NCBI GenBank assembly: GCA_964616465.1
Contig: CAZTTO010000014.1
Coordinates: forward strand, 29,693 to 93,692
Direction of reading: 5' to 3'
DNA length: 64,000 nt
Origin: JAFLBI01 sp964616465
GTDB taxonomy: Bacteria; Bacteroidota; Bacteroidia; Chitinophagales; Chitinophagaceae
The notes below the pieces were generated by a model. It was not told the DNA's origin and ran no database searches. It was given only the letters and a program-made list of their open reading frames with translations. This document shows positions 16,911 to 25,461 of this stretch, in pieces. Both the position numbers and the translations under genes were made by a program. Each line of letters opens with the position of its first letter. Within the stretch, counting starts at the first letter, position 1.

Positions 16911-18551
16911 ATGCGATTTAGCTTGCTCATGCTTGCTGCACTTGTTTTTATGAGTGCTTGCAACAATCGTTCTGTTGATTTAATTGTACATCATGGTAAA
17001 ATTTATGCGGTTGATTCGCAGTTTGCAGTCTATGAAGCCATGGCAATTAAAGATGGTAAAATTGTAGAGTTGGGAACGAACGATGAGATATTAAAAAAGT
17101 ATAGTTCTAAGGAGAAAATGGATTTAGAGGGTGGAGCTACATACCCTGGTTTTATTGATGGTCATGCCCACTTTGTGGGATATGGAAGGGGATTGTTTCA
17201 AGTAGATTTATTTGGTGTTCCTTCATGGGAGGAAGCAGTTGCTCGTGTGAAGAAGTTTGCTGAGGAACATCCTAATGAACCGTGGATTGTTGGAAGAGGA
17301 TGGGATCAAAACCTTTGGGCGGGTAGACAGTTTCCAACCAATGCATTATTGAATGCTGCTGTTCCTGATAGGCCCGTGTTGTTAACTAGGGTTGATGGTC
17401 ATGCTGCTATTGCAAACGATCGAGCTCTTGCATTGGCGAATGTTCAACCTGGACAAACCTTGATAGGTGGTGATATTATGGTTGAAAAAGGAAAACTTTC
17501 GGGTGTTCTAATTGATAATGCAGTTGATTTGATAACCAATGCTATGCCTAAGCCTTCTTCTCAGGATTATGAAAAATGGTTAATAGCTGCGCAAGAAAAA
17601 TGTTTTGAACAAGGACTAACAACTATTACGGATTGCGGTTTAATGTATAATGATGTAGAAGAGATCAAGCGATTACATGCTTCTAAACAATTGAACATGC
17701 GATTGTATGTGATGCTGAGTGACGATACTGCTAATTACAGTCTTTTTTTACAAAAAGGACCTTTTAAATCAGATCGATTGTTTGTCAAAGGAATTAAAGT
17801 GTATGCTGATGGAGCTTTGGGCAGTCGTGGTGCTTGTTTGTTGAAACATTACGCTGATCGCCCAGGTTGGCTTGGGTTCTTGTTGAAAGACAAATCATAT
17901 TTTGATTCTCTAGCATCAGTTTTGATAAAGACTGAGTTTCAAATGTGTACTCATGCAATAGGTGACAGTGCAAATAGGGAAGTGTTGAACATTTATGCTA
18001 AGTATTTACAAGGTAAGAATGATAAAAGGTGGCGCATTGAACACGCACAAGTGGTAGAACCATCTGATGTAAAAAAGTTTGGTGACTTTAATATAATTCC
18101 ATCTGTTCAACCAACACATGCTACAAGTGATATGTATTGGGCTCCTGATAGATTAGGCATGCCTAGGGTACAATCGGCGTATGCGTATCAAAAATTATTA
18201 GAACAAAATGGCTGGTTGAATTTAGGTACAGATTTTCCTGTAGAAGATATTTCTCCATTCAAAACATTTTATGCAGCTGTAGTAAGAAAAGATGCAAAGG
18301 GATGGCCTGAAGGTGGTTTTCAAATGGAGAATGCTATGTCAAGAGAAAACACTTTACGTGGTATGACTATTTGGGCTGCTAAAGCCAATTTTATGGAGAA
18401 TGAAATTGGAAGTTTAGAGCCCGGTAAATGGGCCGACTTTATTGTGTTAGACCGAGATATTATGCTATCACGCGATTCAGAATTATTATCAACAAAAGTT
18501 CGTTACACATACAGTGCTGGTAAACCTGTGCACAGTGGCGTACTAAAATAA
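16911..18551 (+). CDS. Amidohydrolase (YtcJ-like), lipoprotein
   Basis: 546-aa metal-dependent hydrolase of the amidohydrolase superfamily, Amidohydro_3 type. A lipoprotein signal ends in LVFMSAC (Cys17), so it is probably anchored in an envelope membrane. The metal motif GFIDGHAHFVGYG lies near residue 80. Later metal ligands are in MCTHAIGDSANRE and WRIEHAQVV, and the C-terminal barrel-closing segment GSLEPGKWADFIVLDRD is typical. Substrate unknown: a cyclic or acyclic amide. A -7-like TATCTTCG at 16889-16896 lies before the start. Confidence 0.9.
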   Translation: MRFSLLMLAALVFMSACNNRSVDLIVHHGKIYAVDSQFAVYEAMAIKDGKIVELGTNDEILKKYSSKEKMDLEGGATYPGFIDGHAHFVGYGRGLFQVDLFGVPSWEEAVARVKKFAEEHPNEPWIVGRGWDQNLWAGRQFPTNALLNAAVPDRPVLLTRVDGHAAIANDRALALANVQPGQTLIGGDIMVEKGKLSGVLIDNAVDLITNAMPKPSSQDYEKWLIAAQEKCFEQGLTTITDCGLMYNDVEEIKRLHASKQLNMRLYVMLSDDTANYSLFLQKGPFKSDRLFVKGIKVYADGALGSRGACLLKHYADRPGWLGFLLKDKSYFDSLASVLIKTEFQMCTHAIGDSANREVLNIYAKYLQGKNDKRWRIEHAQVVEPSDVKKFGDFNIIPSVQPTHATSDMYWAPDRLGMPRVQSAYAYQKLLEQNGWLNLGTDFPVEDISPFKTFYAAVVRKDAKGWPEGGFQMENAMSRENTLRGMTIWAAKANFMENEIGSLEPGKWADFIVLDRDIMLSRDSELLSTKVRYTYSAGKPVHSGVLK

Positions 18552-18673
18552 TGTTAAAGCCAGTCGCTTTTTATAGAGAAAATTTGCGAATGGCTATGTG
18601 GTTAAAACTTTAAACTAATCTATGATTATCAGCTAGTTGTATTCAAGTAATTTTATTTCGGCATCATATATTG

Positions 18674-18710
18674 AACCCCAACTTAACTTTTTTATGGTTT
18701 TGTTGGGGTT
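18674..18710. terminator. Hairpin downstream of the amidohydrolase gene
   Basis: AACCCCAAC (18674-18682) and GTTGGGGTT (18702-18710) are perfect 9-bp arms around a 19-nt AT-rich loop. It lies 122 bp after the amidohydrolase stop and 100 bp before the next gene. The tail is T-rich but not a clean U-run, so it may be a weak terminator or another structured element. Confidence 0.45.
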
Positions 18711-18810
18711 TATGTTTGCATTAGAATTAAACGATCGTTCTTTCTTTTCGGTTGCTGCCCCTAACTGTTTGCTGATATGAATTATTAAAAAAACGTAAAA
18801 AATCGAAAAG

Positions 18811-19212
18811 ATGAAAAACACATTAGTTATTGCATTGGTATTGATGTTCTCAATGGTTGGTTCAACAGTTATTGCAGGAAACGTAAATGATAAAAATCCA
18901 GCTACAGAAGCAGATGTTCGTCATACGGGTTCTACAAGCACGCAATATGTATTCCTTGCAGAAGTTAACAACCCTTCAAAAAACTTAGTGCGTATTAGTG
19001 TTTTAGATGAGGATGGTAACGAGTATTTCTCTGAAACCCTTCGTGAGAAAAAAATGCAAAAGCAATTATTAATCGAAAAAGATTTATTGCAAGAGCGCAA
19101 CCTGGTAATTGAGATTTATACATTAAAGTCAAAGCGTCCTCTTGTATATAAAATTGCTAAGCAAGTAAAAGTAATTCAAGAGTTGCAAGTTGAAAAAATA
19201 GACGTAAAATAA
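18811..19212 (+). CDS. Small secreted protein of unknown function
   Basis: 133 aa with a clear signal peptide (residues 1-22, MKNTLVIALVLMFSMVGSTVIAG). The mature part is beta-rich and charged (VRISVLDEDGNEYFSETLREK), ending in a lysine/valine-rich tail. It resembles small periplasmic beta-sandwich proteins common in Bacteroidetes. No family was recognised with confidence. It is monocistronic, convergent with pflA. Confidence 0.75.
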   Translation: MKNTLVIALVLMFSMVGSTVIAGNVNDKNPATEADVRHTGSTSTQYVFLAEVNNPSKNLVRISVLDEDGNEYFSETLREKKMQKQLLIEKDLLQERNLVIEIYTLKSKRPLVYKIAKQVKVIQELQVEKIDVK

Positions 19213-19218
19213 GAAGTA

Positions 19219-19962
19219 TCAATTGATAATTACTTTTCGAAAGTATGTTCTAAAAATTGATGCAGTTTTATCGAGTAATACCTTATCCGGGTTGGGTGTA
19301 GCAGCTAATGCATAAGGTAAGTTTAAAGCTTTCCATTTATGTGTGCCTAATCTGTGATAAGGTTGAATCTCGACTTTCTCAACAGTTGTATAATTCGAAA
19401 AATATTTACCCCAAGCGTGTAAATGTTCTTCCTGATCGGTCCATTCAGGAACCAGTACATACCTTAGCCACATTGTTTTTCCAGTAGATTCTCTGTAAGC
19501 TGCAAGATCTAAAGTGGGTTTGTTCGATACGCCAGTTAGTTGATGATGAATAGTATCATCAATATGTTTTACATCGAGTAGTAAGTAATCTGTTTCTTCA
19601 AGGAGTGCTTTGGTTTCATCATTCAGAATTCTTCCATTGCTATCAAGTGCAGTATTGATGCCTTCTGTATGAAGTTTTCGAAACAACTCCAATAGCGCAA
19701 CTCTTTGTAAAGTTGGTTCTCCACCAGAAACTGTTACTCCGCCGTATTTTCCAAAATAGCTTTTCATACGAACAGCTTTTGCTACAATTTCATCTATTGG
19801 CATATCGTGACCGCCCTCGGTATCCCATGTATCTGGATTTGCGCAATACAAACATCTAAACTGACAACCTTGTGTAAATACAACCATACGTATGCCTGGT
19901 CCATCATGAGTGCCAAAGCTTTCAATGGAATGAATTCGTATGTGTTTTGCAGAATAAGACAT
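19219..19962 (-). CDS. pflA: Pyruvate formate-lyase activating enzyme
   Basis: Radical SAM enzyme (247 aa) that installs the glycyl radical on PflB under anaerobic conditions. The [4Fe-4S] motif CQFRCLYC (CxxxCxxC) lies near residues 33-40 and the SAM-binding GGVTVSGGEPTLQ near 74-86. Its start lies 54 bp after the pflB stop with a hairpin in between, so it is co-transcribed with or attenuated relative to pflB. Confidence 0.95.
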   Translation of the reverse strand: MSYSAKHIRIHSIESFGTHDGPGIRMVVFTQGCQFRCLYCANPDTWDTEGGHDMPIDEIVAKAVRMKSYFGKYGGVTVSGGEPTLQRVALLELFRKLHTEGINTALDSNGRILNDETKALLEETDYLLLDVKHIDDTIHHQLTGVSNKPTLDLAAYRESTGKTMWLRYVLVPEWTDQEEHLHAWGKYFSNYTTVEKVEIQPYHRLGTHKWKALNLPYALAATPNPDKVLLDKTASIFRTYFRKVIIN

Positions 19963-19975
19963 AAGCTAAAATAAG

Positions 19976-20000
19976 AAAAGGGGCTGTTTAGCCCCCCTTC
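19976..20000 (-). terminator. Intercistronic hairpin between pflB and pflA
   Basis: GGGGCT (19980-19985) and AGCCCC (19990-19995) form a GC-rich stem with a GTTT loop. Read on the minus strand it is followed by TTTTCTTATTTT just before the pflA start. It has the form of an intrinsic terminator inside the operon and may lower pflA expression. Confidence 0.7.
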
Positions 20001-20016
20001 AAATTTGGGAATTTAG

Positions 20017-22254
20017 TTACATGGTTTCATGGAATGTTCGTGAAATGACTTCCAGTTGATGCGCTCTTGATAAACGAATGAAATTAACTGCATAACCAGA
20101 AACACGAATGGTGAGCTGTGGATACTTCTCTGGATGTTCGTATGCATCTAACAAAGTTTCTCTGTTCAATACATTTACATTCAAATGGTGTCCGCCCATG
20201 TTGAAATAACCATCTAGCAGTTGTGTTAAGTTACGAACCTGCGTATCTAATTGCGATCCCAAAGATTTTGGCACAACACTCATTGTATTTGAAATACCAT
20301 CCTGTGCCAAGTTATAATCGATTTTAGTAACTGAATTCAAAGATGCAATTGCACCATTTCTATCTCTGCCATGCATTGGGTTAGCTCCAGGTGCAAATGG
20401 TTCACCGGCTTTTCTTCCATCAGGTGTATTTCCAGTAACCTTTCCATACATCACGTTGCTGGTAATGGTTAAGAGACTTAAAGTATGCTTTGCATTCTTA
20501 TATGTTTTGTGACGCTGCAAGGCTTGTAAAAAATAAGCTGTTACTTCCTGTGCAATACTGTCTACTCGGTCATCGTCATTTCCATACATAGGGTAATTGC
20601 CTTCAGTAATGAAATCGGTCATAATGCCTTGTTCATTTCTAACTGGTTTTACCTTACCATATTTAATGGCTGATAATGAATCTGCGATAATAGAAATACC
20701 TGCAGCACCATATGCAATATCAATACCTGGATCAGTATCAATAAATGCCATTTGTGCTTTTTCATAATAATACCTGTCATGCATGTAATGGATGATGTTC
20801 ATTGTCTTTGCATACACCCTGGCTACTTCATCCATTGCTAAATGGAATCTTTCCATAACAGCATCATAAGAAAGTGTTTCTTCATTTAATTCTGGAATAT
20901 TCTTCAGAATCAGAGTACCATCATTTTCCTCTCTACCTCCATTTAAGGCTAATAAAAAGGTCTTCACCAAATTAGTTCTTGCTCCAAAGAATTGTATCCG
21001 TTTTCCAATTTCTTGGTGAGAAACACAGCAGGCAATTCCATAATCGTCCGTGCCTCGACAAGCACGCATTAAATCATCGTTTTCATACTGCAAGCTAGAA
21101 GTGTCGATAGAGGCCTTAGCGCAAAATTCTTTAAATCCTTTTGGACTATCTTTTGCCCATAAAATAGTGATATTGGGTTCGGGAGAAGGTCCAAGGTTAT
21201 ATAATGTTTGAATAAAGCGAAATGCAGTTTTTGTAACTTTTGTGCGGCCATCTGCTAACTGTCCGCCCATTGCCTCTGTCACCCATGTTGGGTCACCAGC
21301 AAAAAGGTCGTCATAAGCACCAGGACGTAAATGTCGCACCATTCTCAGTTTCATAACAAAATGATCAATGAACTCTTGTGCTTCTTCTTCCGTAAGAATG
21401 CCCAACTCAATATCTCTTTGAATATAGATATCTAAGAATGCTGAAACATTTCCTAGCGACATAGCAGCACCATCTTGTTCTTTTACAGCAGCCAAGTAAG
21501 CCATGTACACCCATTGAATGGCTTCTTGTGCATTATTTGCAGGTCGAGTAACATCTAATCCGTACATGGCCGACATTACTTCAATATCTTTTAGCGCTTT
21601 AATTTGTTCGTTTACTTCTTCACGCAAACGAATCATATGTTCACTAAGTTCACCATCAATGGCTAATTTATCTGCCTTCTTTCCTTCAATTAAACGGGTT
21701 GTTCCATAAAGAGCCAATCTTCTATAATCACCTATAATTCTACCACGCGCATAATTGTCAGGCAAGCCTGTTAAAACACCTTTGCTTCTAAAGAGTAAAA
21801 TTTCAGGATCATACGCAGAAAATACTCCACTATTATGATCCTTAGAGTATTCAAAAATTTCTTTTACTTGATGTGCAAGTTGTTGTCCCTTTTCCTGTGC
21901 AGCACCTTCCACTACTCTAATCCCTCCAAACGGCTTAATGGCTCTTTTTAAAAGTTGATTTGTTTGAAGTCCTACAATTTTTTCAAGATCCTTATTGATA
22001 TATCCAGGTGCGTGACTGGTAATAGAAGAAATAGTTGCAGTATCAATAGCTAAACAACCATTGTTTTCTCTTTCTTGCTTCATGGCATTTAAACAAATTT
22101 GCCACAACGCTTTAGTCGCTTCTGTTGGACCGGACAAAAAGCTAGCATCACCTTCATATGGTGTTATATTCAGTTCAATAAAATTGCGTACGTCAATCTC
22201 TTTATTCCATTTACCTTGTTTGAAAGGTTTGATTTTTGAATAAGTTGCTTGCAT
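20017..22254 (-). CDS. pflB: Formate C-acetyltransferase (pyruvate formate-lyase)
   Basis: Glycyl-radical enzyme (745 aa) converting pyruvate and CoA to acetyl-CoA and formate. The paired active-site cysteines are Cys409-Cys410 in YGIACCVSHQ, and the radical glycine is Gly720 in RVSGYAVNF near the C-terminus. Length and motifs match a true PFL rather than a glycerol or choline dehydratase, and pflA follows directly. This indicates fermentative or microaerobic capacity. A hairpin-forming inverted repeat lies 37-60 bp upstream (22291-22313). Confidence 0.96.
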   Translation of the reverse strand: MQATYSKIKPFKQGKWNKEIDVRNFIELNITPYEGDASFLSGPTEATKALWQICLNAMKQERENNGCLAIDTATISSITSHAPGYINKDLEKIVGLQTNQLLKRAIKPFGGIRVVEGAAQEKGQQLAHQVKEIFEYSKDHNSGVFSAYDPEILLFRSKGVLTGLPDNYARGRIIGDYRRLALYGTTRLIEGKKADKLAIDGELSEHMIRLREEVNEQIKALKDIEVMSAMYGLDVTRPANNAQEAIQWVYMAYLAAVKEQDGAAMSLGNVSAFLDIYIQRDIELGILTEEEAQEFIDHFVMKLRMVRHLRPGAYDDLFAGDPTWVTEAMGGQLADGRTKVTKTAFRFIQTLYNLGPSPEPNITILWAKDSPKGFKEFCAKASIDTSSLQYENDDLMRACRGTDDYGIACCVSHQEIGKRIQFFGARTNLVKTFLLALNGGREENDGTLILKNIPELNEETLSYDAVMERFHLAMDEVARVYAKTMNIIHYMHDRYYYEKAQMAFIDTDPGIDIAYGAAGISIIADSLSAIKYGKVKPVRNEQGIMTDFITEGNYPMYGNDDDRVDSIAQEVTAYFLQALQRHKTYKNAKHTLSLLTITSNVMYGKVTGNTPDGRKAGEPFAPGANPMHGRDRNGAIASLNSVTKIDYNLAQDGISNTMSVVPKSLGSQLDTQVRNLTQLLDGYFNMGGHHLNVNVLNRETLLDAYEHPEKYPQLTIRVSGYAVNFIRLSRAHQLEVISRTFHETM

Positions 22255-22290
22255 AGTGTTTGTTTATAGCGTTATACATGATAAATACTA

Positions 22291-22313
22291 CCATGTAGTT
22301 TATAACTGCATGG
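22291..22313 (-). promoter_or_regulatory. Inverted repeat upstream of pflB
   Basis: CCATGTAGTT (22291-22300) and AACTGCATGG (22304-22313) are complementary over 10 bp around TAT, except one T/G pair that is a wobble in RNA. It lies 37-60 bp before the pflB ATG, suitable for an operator or a 5'-UTR hairpin. It does not match the FNR consensus. Confidence 0.5.
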
Positions 22314-22394
22314 CAAAGCTATCCACCATAAAGAAGAGAAAAAATGACCTTTGTCAATGTTTATAAAGAATATTGTTTGTTTTGAAGCACAAAA

Positions 22395-22422
22395 AAACCC
22401 GAATACGGAAGTAATCGGGTTT
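22395..22422 (-). terminator. Terminator after ferritin gene
   Basis: On the minus strand AAACCCGA (22422-22415) pairs with TCGGGTTT (22402-22395), followed by more T residues. It sits about 20 bp after the ferritin stop. Confidence 0.8.
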
Positions 22423-22442
22423 AGATATCTTAGGAGCTCTTT

Positions 22443-22952
22443 TTATTTGCCTTCTTCTGAACCCCTCATTTGCATTATATCGCGGTCGAATAGGTATAAG
22501 CCGCTCTTGTCTTCACCTATTAGCTCTAATTTGTCATTTAATAATCTCGCTTGACGTTCTTCTTCCATTTGTTCTGTTACATACCATTGAAGAAAGTTAT
22601 GGGTGGCGTAATCTTTTTCAGCTAAAGCAAGATGAACTAAGTCGTTGATGCTTGCACTAACTGTTAATTCATGTTTCAAAAACTCCTCAAAAACGCGTTT
22701 CAGACCTGGAAATGTAATAATAGGTTGCTCCAATGCTGGAACTTTTGCAAAGCCGCCTCTTTCGTTAATAAAGCGAATGAGTTTTAACATGTGTACCCTT
22801 TCTTCCTCACTCTGGCTATAAAAGAATTCTGTAACACCATCTAATCCTGGTTGTATTTCTGCCCAACTGGCCATTGCCAAATATGCTTGTGAGCTTTGTG
22901 CTTCAAGTGCAACTTGATTGTTGAGTGCTTCTTGCATGGATTGTGATAACAT
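22443..22952 (-). CDS. Ferritin
   Basis: Iron-storage ferritin of 169 aa, bacterial non-heme FtnA type, which would assemble into a 24-subunit shell. Ferroxidase ligands are visible in NNQVALEAQSSQAYLAM (first helix Glu), EEERVHMLKLIRFINERGG (Glu and His of helix B) and the later EEERQARLL segment. A -7-like TAACTTTA (minus strand, 22976-22969) precedes the start. It is divergent from a FecA-like receptor, at the edge of an iron/heme island. Confidence 0.93.
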   Translation of the reverse strand: MLSQSMQEALNNQVALEAQSSQAYLAMASWAEIQPGLDGVTEFFYSQSEEERVHMLKLIRFINERGGFAKVPALEQPIITFPGLKRVFEEFLKHELTVSASINDLVHLALAEKDYATHNFLQWYVTEQMEEERQARLLNDKLELIGEDKSGLYLFDRDIMQMRGSEEGK

Positions 22953-23081
22953 AGCTGATAATTTTTCGTAAAGTTACCAAATTCCAAATGAATGCTTTTA
23001 CCGATTGCGTAAATCAGTTTCCCGATTTTGATACAACTGCTTTTATGTAGACTGCACCTTTGCGGCCAAATTAGAAGAAAT

Positions 23082-25325
23082 ATGAAGCATAGATTATTGA
23101 TTATGGGCTGTTGGATGATTTTCGGTTCAGCTTTTGCTCAAAAACAAACTGAAATAAATGCTGATACGCTTTCAGCAAAAGAATATTTACCAGATGTGAC
23201 AATTGTTGGAAAAGATAGCAGAAACGATATACATCAGATGCCTGAAGTAGTTGGGACACACATATTTGCTGGTAAGAAAAACTCAATGGTGTTGGTAAGT
23301 AATGTAAACGGAAACTTGGTCATGAATAATATGCGTCAGGTTATGGCTAAAGTGCCCGGCATTCATGTGTGGGAAAGTGATGGAAGTGGTATCCAAATTG
23401 GTATTGCAGCAAGAGGATTAAGTCCTAACAGAAGTTGGGATTTTAATGTTCGTCAAAATGGATACGATATTGCTGCAGATCCTTATGGATATCCTGAAGC
23501 ATATTATCATCCTCCCATGCAAGCTGTACAGCGTATTCAGGTGTTGAAAGGAGCAGGTAGTTTGCAGTTCGGCCCTCAGTTTGGTGGAATGGTGAACTAT
23601 GTGGTCAAAAATGGTTCCGACATTCAGAATAAAATGGAAGTTGAATCGCAGCAAACTGTTGGCAGTTTTGGATTGTTCAACAGTTTTAATGCTGTTGGTG
23701 GTAAAACAGAAAAGTCTCATTATTATGCATACTTCGATCATAGAAGTGCAGATGGATGGCGAGAAAACAGTGGATATAAAGTGAATACCGGATTTGTGAC
23801 TTTCTCTCACCAAATTAATGACAAGTGGAAAGCTGGTATTGAGTATACATCATATGCAATGTTGAGTCAGCAGCCTGGCGGATTAACTGATTCTATGTTT
23901 CGTATTGATCATCGCAAGAGTTTGAGGGGAAGGAACTGGATGAATATTACTTGGAATACATTGGCACTTACATCCACATATGAATTCAGTGCAAATCAAA
24001 AGCTAGATTTCAAATTATTTGCAATGGCAGGTGACCGAAATAGTATTGGATTTACACCTGCACTAAATGTGCTGGATACTGTTCGTCCAAATACACTTCA
24101 ACAAGCCAATCGCTCGGTTGACATAGATCAGTATAGAAACTGGGGAGCAGAATTGCGCTATTTGAATCATTATGAGATAGCTGGCTTATCAAGCACTTTT
24201 ACAGCTGGACTACGCTATTTCTACGGACATACACATCGCTTTAGAAATGGAAGAGGGGATACAGGTGCTGGATTTAACTTAAGGACAGAAGGACCTTCAC
24301 CCACCGATTTAGACTTTATAACTACTAATGTGGCTGCTAGTGTTGAAAATATTTTCCGCATCTCAAAGAAGTTTATCATTATACCTGGACTACGTTGGGA
24401 GCATATTGGAGCAGAAGTGGGAGGTCGATTGTCATTTGCGGCTAATGGAACACCACAGATGATGAATACAGAAGTACGTAACCGTGGTTTTCTACTTGCA
24501 GGAATAGGTGCAGAGTATCATTTGAATCAGCAAGTTGAATTCTATGCGAACTACACCCAATCTTATCGTCCCATTCATTTCGCAGATTTAGCAGCTAATC
24601 CAACTACAGATGTTATTGATCCAAATCTTGCTGATGGAAGAGGATATAATATTGATCTTGGAATTCGTGGAAAGGTTAAAAACTTTTTGTTCTTCGATAT
24701 GAGTTTGTATCACTTACAGTACAATAATAGAATTGGAACCATTACACAACTTCGTCCCGATTTTACTAGCTTTAATTTTAGAACCAATGTTGGTGCAAGT
24801 AGAGCAAGAGGAGTGGAGGCGATAGTGGAAGTCAATCCTGTTCAAGCTTTGAGTGGCTCTAAGCGATTTGGAGAAGTGAGTGTGTTTGTATCTTATGCAT
24901 ACAATGATGCCAAGTATGAACAATTAAGGGTTGTTACAAGGGGCTCAGCGAATAATTTAATAGAATCTGATTTGCGCAATCGTAGGGTAGAAAACGCGCC
25001 AGAGCATATTCTTCGTGCAGGTGTTAATTATTTTTATCGTTCATTAACTCTAACAGCTCAAGTAAGCCATGTAAGTGAAGTATTTACAGATGCAAATAAT
25101 ACAATAGTTGCAAATGCTATTGGAACCAACGGTTTAATTCCAGCCTATACCATTGGTGATTTGGGACTAACATGGAAAATTAATCCTAATTATCAAGTGC
25201 GTGGTGGAGTAAATAACTTTACCAATGCTGCTTACTTTACTCGCAGAGCTGGCGGATATCCAGGTCCAGGTTTAATGCCTGCCGACGCAAGAAATTGGTA
25301 CATCACCTTTGGTATTAAATTCTAA
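23082..25325 (+). CDS. TonB-dependent receptor, FecA-like
   Basis: Outer-membrane receptor of 747 aa from the chosen ATG, which starts a good signal peptide (MKHRLLIMGCWMIFGSAFAQ). An upstream in-frame ATG at 23028 would add 18 residues that spoil it. The plug domain carries VWESDGSGIQIGIAARGLSPN and YGYPEAYYHPP, hallmarks of FecA-type ferric citrate receptors. The barrel ends in NWYITFGIKF with a terminal aromatic. No N-terminal signalling or carboxypeptidase-like domain. Being opposite ferritin supports a ferric-siderophore or ferric-citrate substrate, but this is inference. Confidence 0.9.
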   Translation: MKHRLLIMGCWMIFGSAFAQKQTEINADTLSAKEYLPDVTIVGKDSRNDIHQMPEVVGTHIFAGKKNSMVLVSNVNGNLVMNNMRQVMAKVPGIHVWESDGSGIQIGIAARGLSPNRSWDFNVRQNGYDIAADPYGYPEAYYHPPMQAVQRIQVLKGAGSLQFGPQFGGMVNYVVKNGSDIQNKMEVESQQTVGSFGLFNSFNAVGGKTEKSHYYAYFDHRSADGWRENSGYKVNTGFVTFSHQINDKWKAGIEYTSYAMLSQQPGGLTDSMFRIDHRKSLRGRNWMNITWNTLALTSTYEFSANQKLDFKLFAMAGDRNSIGFTPALNVLDTVRPNTLQQANRSVDIDQYRNWGAELRYLNHYEIAGLSSTFTAGLRYFYGHTHRFRNGRGDTGAGFNLRTEGPSPTDLDFITTNVAASVENIFRISKKFIIIPGLRWEHIGAEVGGRLSFAANGTPQMMNTEVRNRGFLLAGIGAEYHLNQQVEFYANYTQSYRPIHFADLAANPTTDVIDPNLADGRGYNIDLGIRGKVKNFLFFDMSLYHLQYNNRIGTITQLRPDFTSFNFRTNVGASRARGVEAIVEVNPVQALSGSKRFGEVSVFVSYAYNDAKYEQLRVVTRGSANNLIESDLRNRRVENAPEHILRAGVNYFYRSLTLTAQVSHVSEVFTDANNTIVANAIGTNGLIPAYTIGDLGLTWKINPNYQVRGGVNNFTNAAYFTRRAGGYPGPGLMPADARNWYITFGIKF

Positions 25326-25340
25326 AAATTTGTGAAAACA

Positions 25341-25368
25341 GTCCCGCCAAACAGCGGGGCTTTTTTTT
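25341..25368 (+). terminator. Terminator after FecA-like receptor
   Basis: GTCCCGC (25341-25347) pairs with GCGGGGC (25354-25360), including one wobble, around a 6-nt loop. Eight T residues follow. Position is 15 bp after the stop. Confidence 0.9.
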
Positions 25369-25403
25369 AAACAATTTTAGCTTTAAGTTTGCCAAAATAT
25401 AAA

Positions 25404-25419
25404 TTTAGGCAAGTCTAAA
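25404..25419 (+). promoter_or_regulatory. DtxR/MntR-like metal box
   Basis: TTTAGGCAAGTCTAAA is a near-palindrome resembling sites of DtxR-family metalloregulators (SirR/MntR type, TTTAGG-N4-CCTAAA). It lies 43-58 bp before the receptor ATG, just upstream of the promoter. The match is by eye. No DtxR-family regulator gene is in the window. Confidence 0.5.
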
Positions 25420-25449
25420 TAAATTTATTCGCGTGTCGAAAAGTTCCTT

Positions 25450-25457
25450 TATTTTTG
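25450..25457 (+). promoter_or_regulatory. -7 element of second TonB receptor gene
   Basis: TATTTTTG fits TAnnTTTG exactly and lies 4 bp before the ATG at 25462, predicting a leaderless or nearly leaderless transcript. The -33 element is poor, which would suit a regulated promoter. Confidence 0.5.
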
Positions 25458-25461
25458 AATT

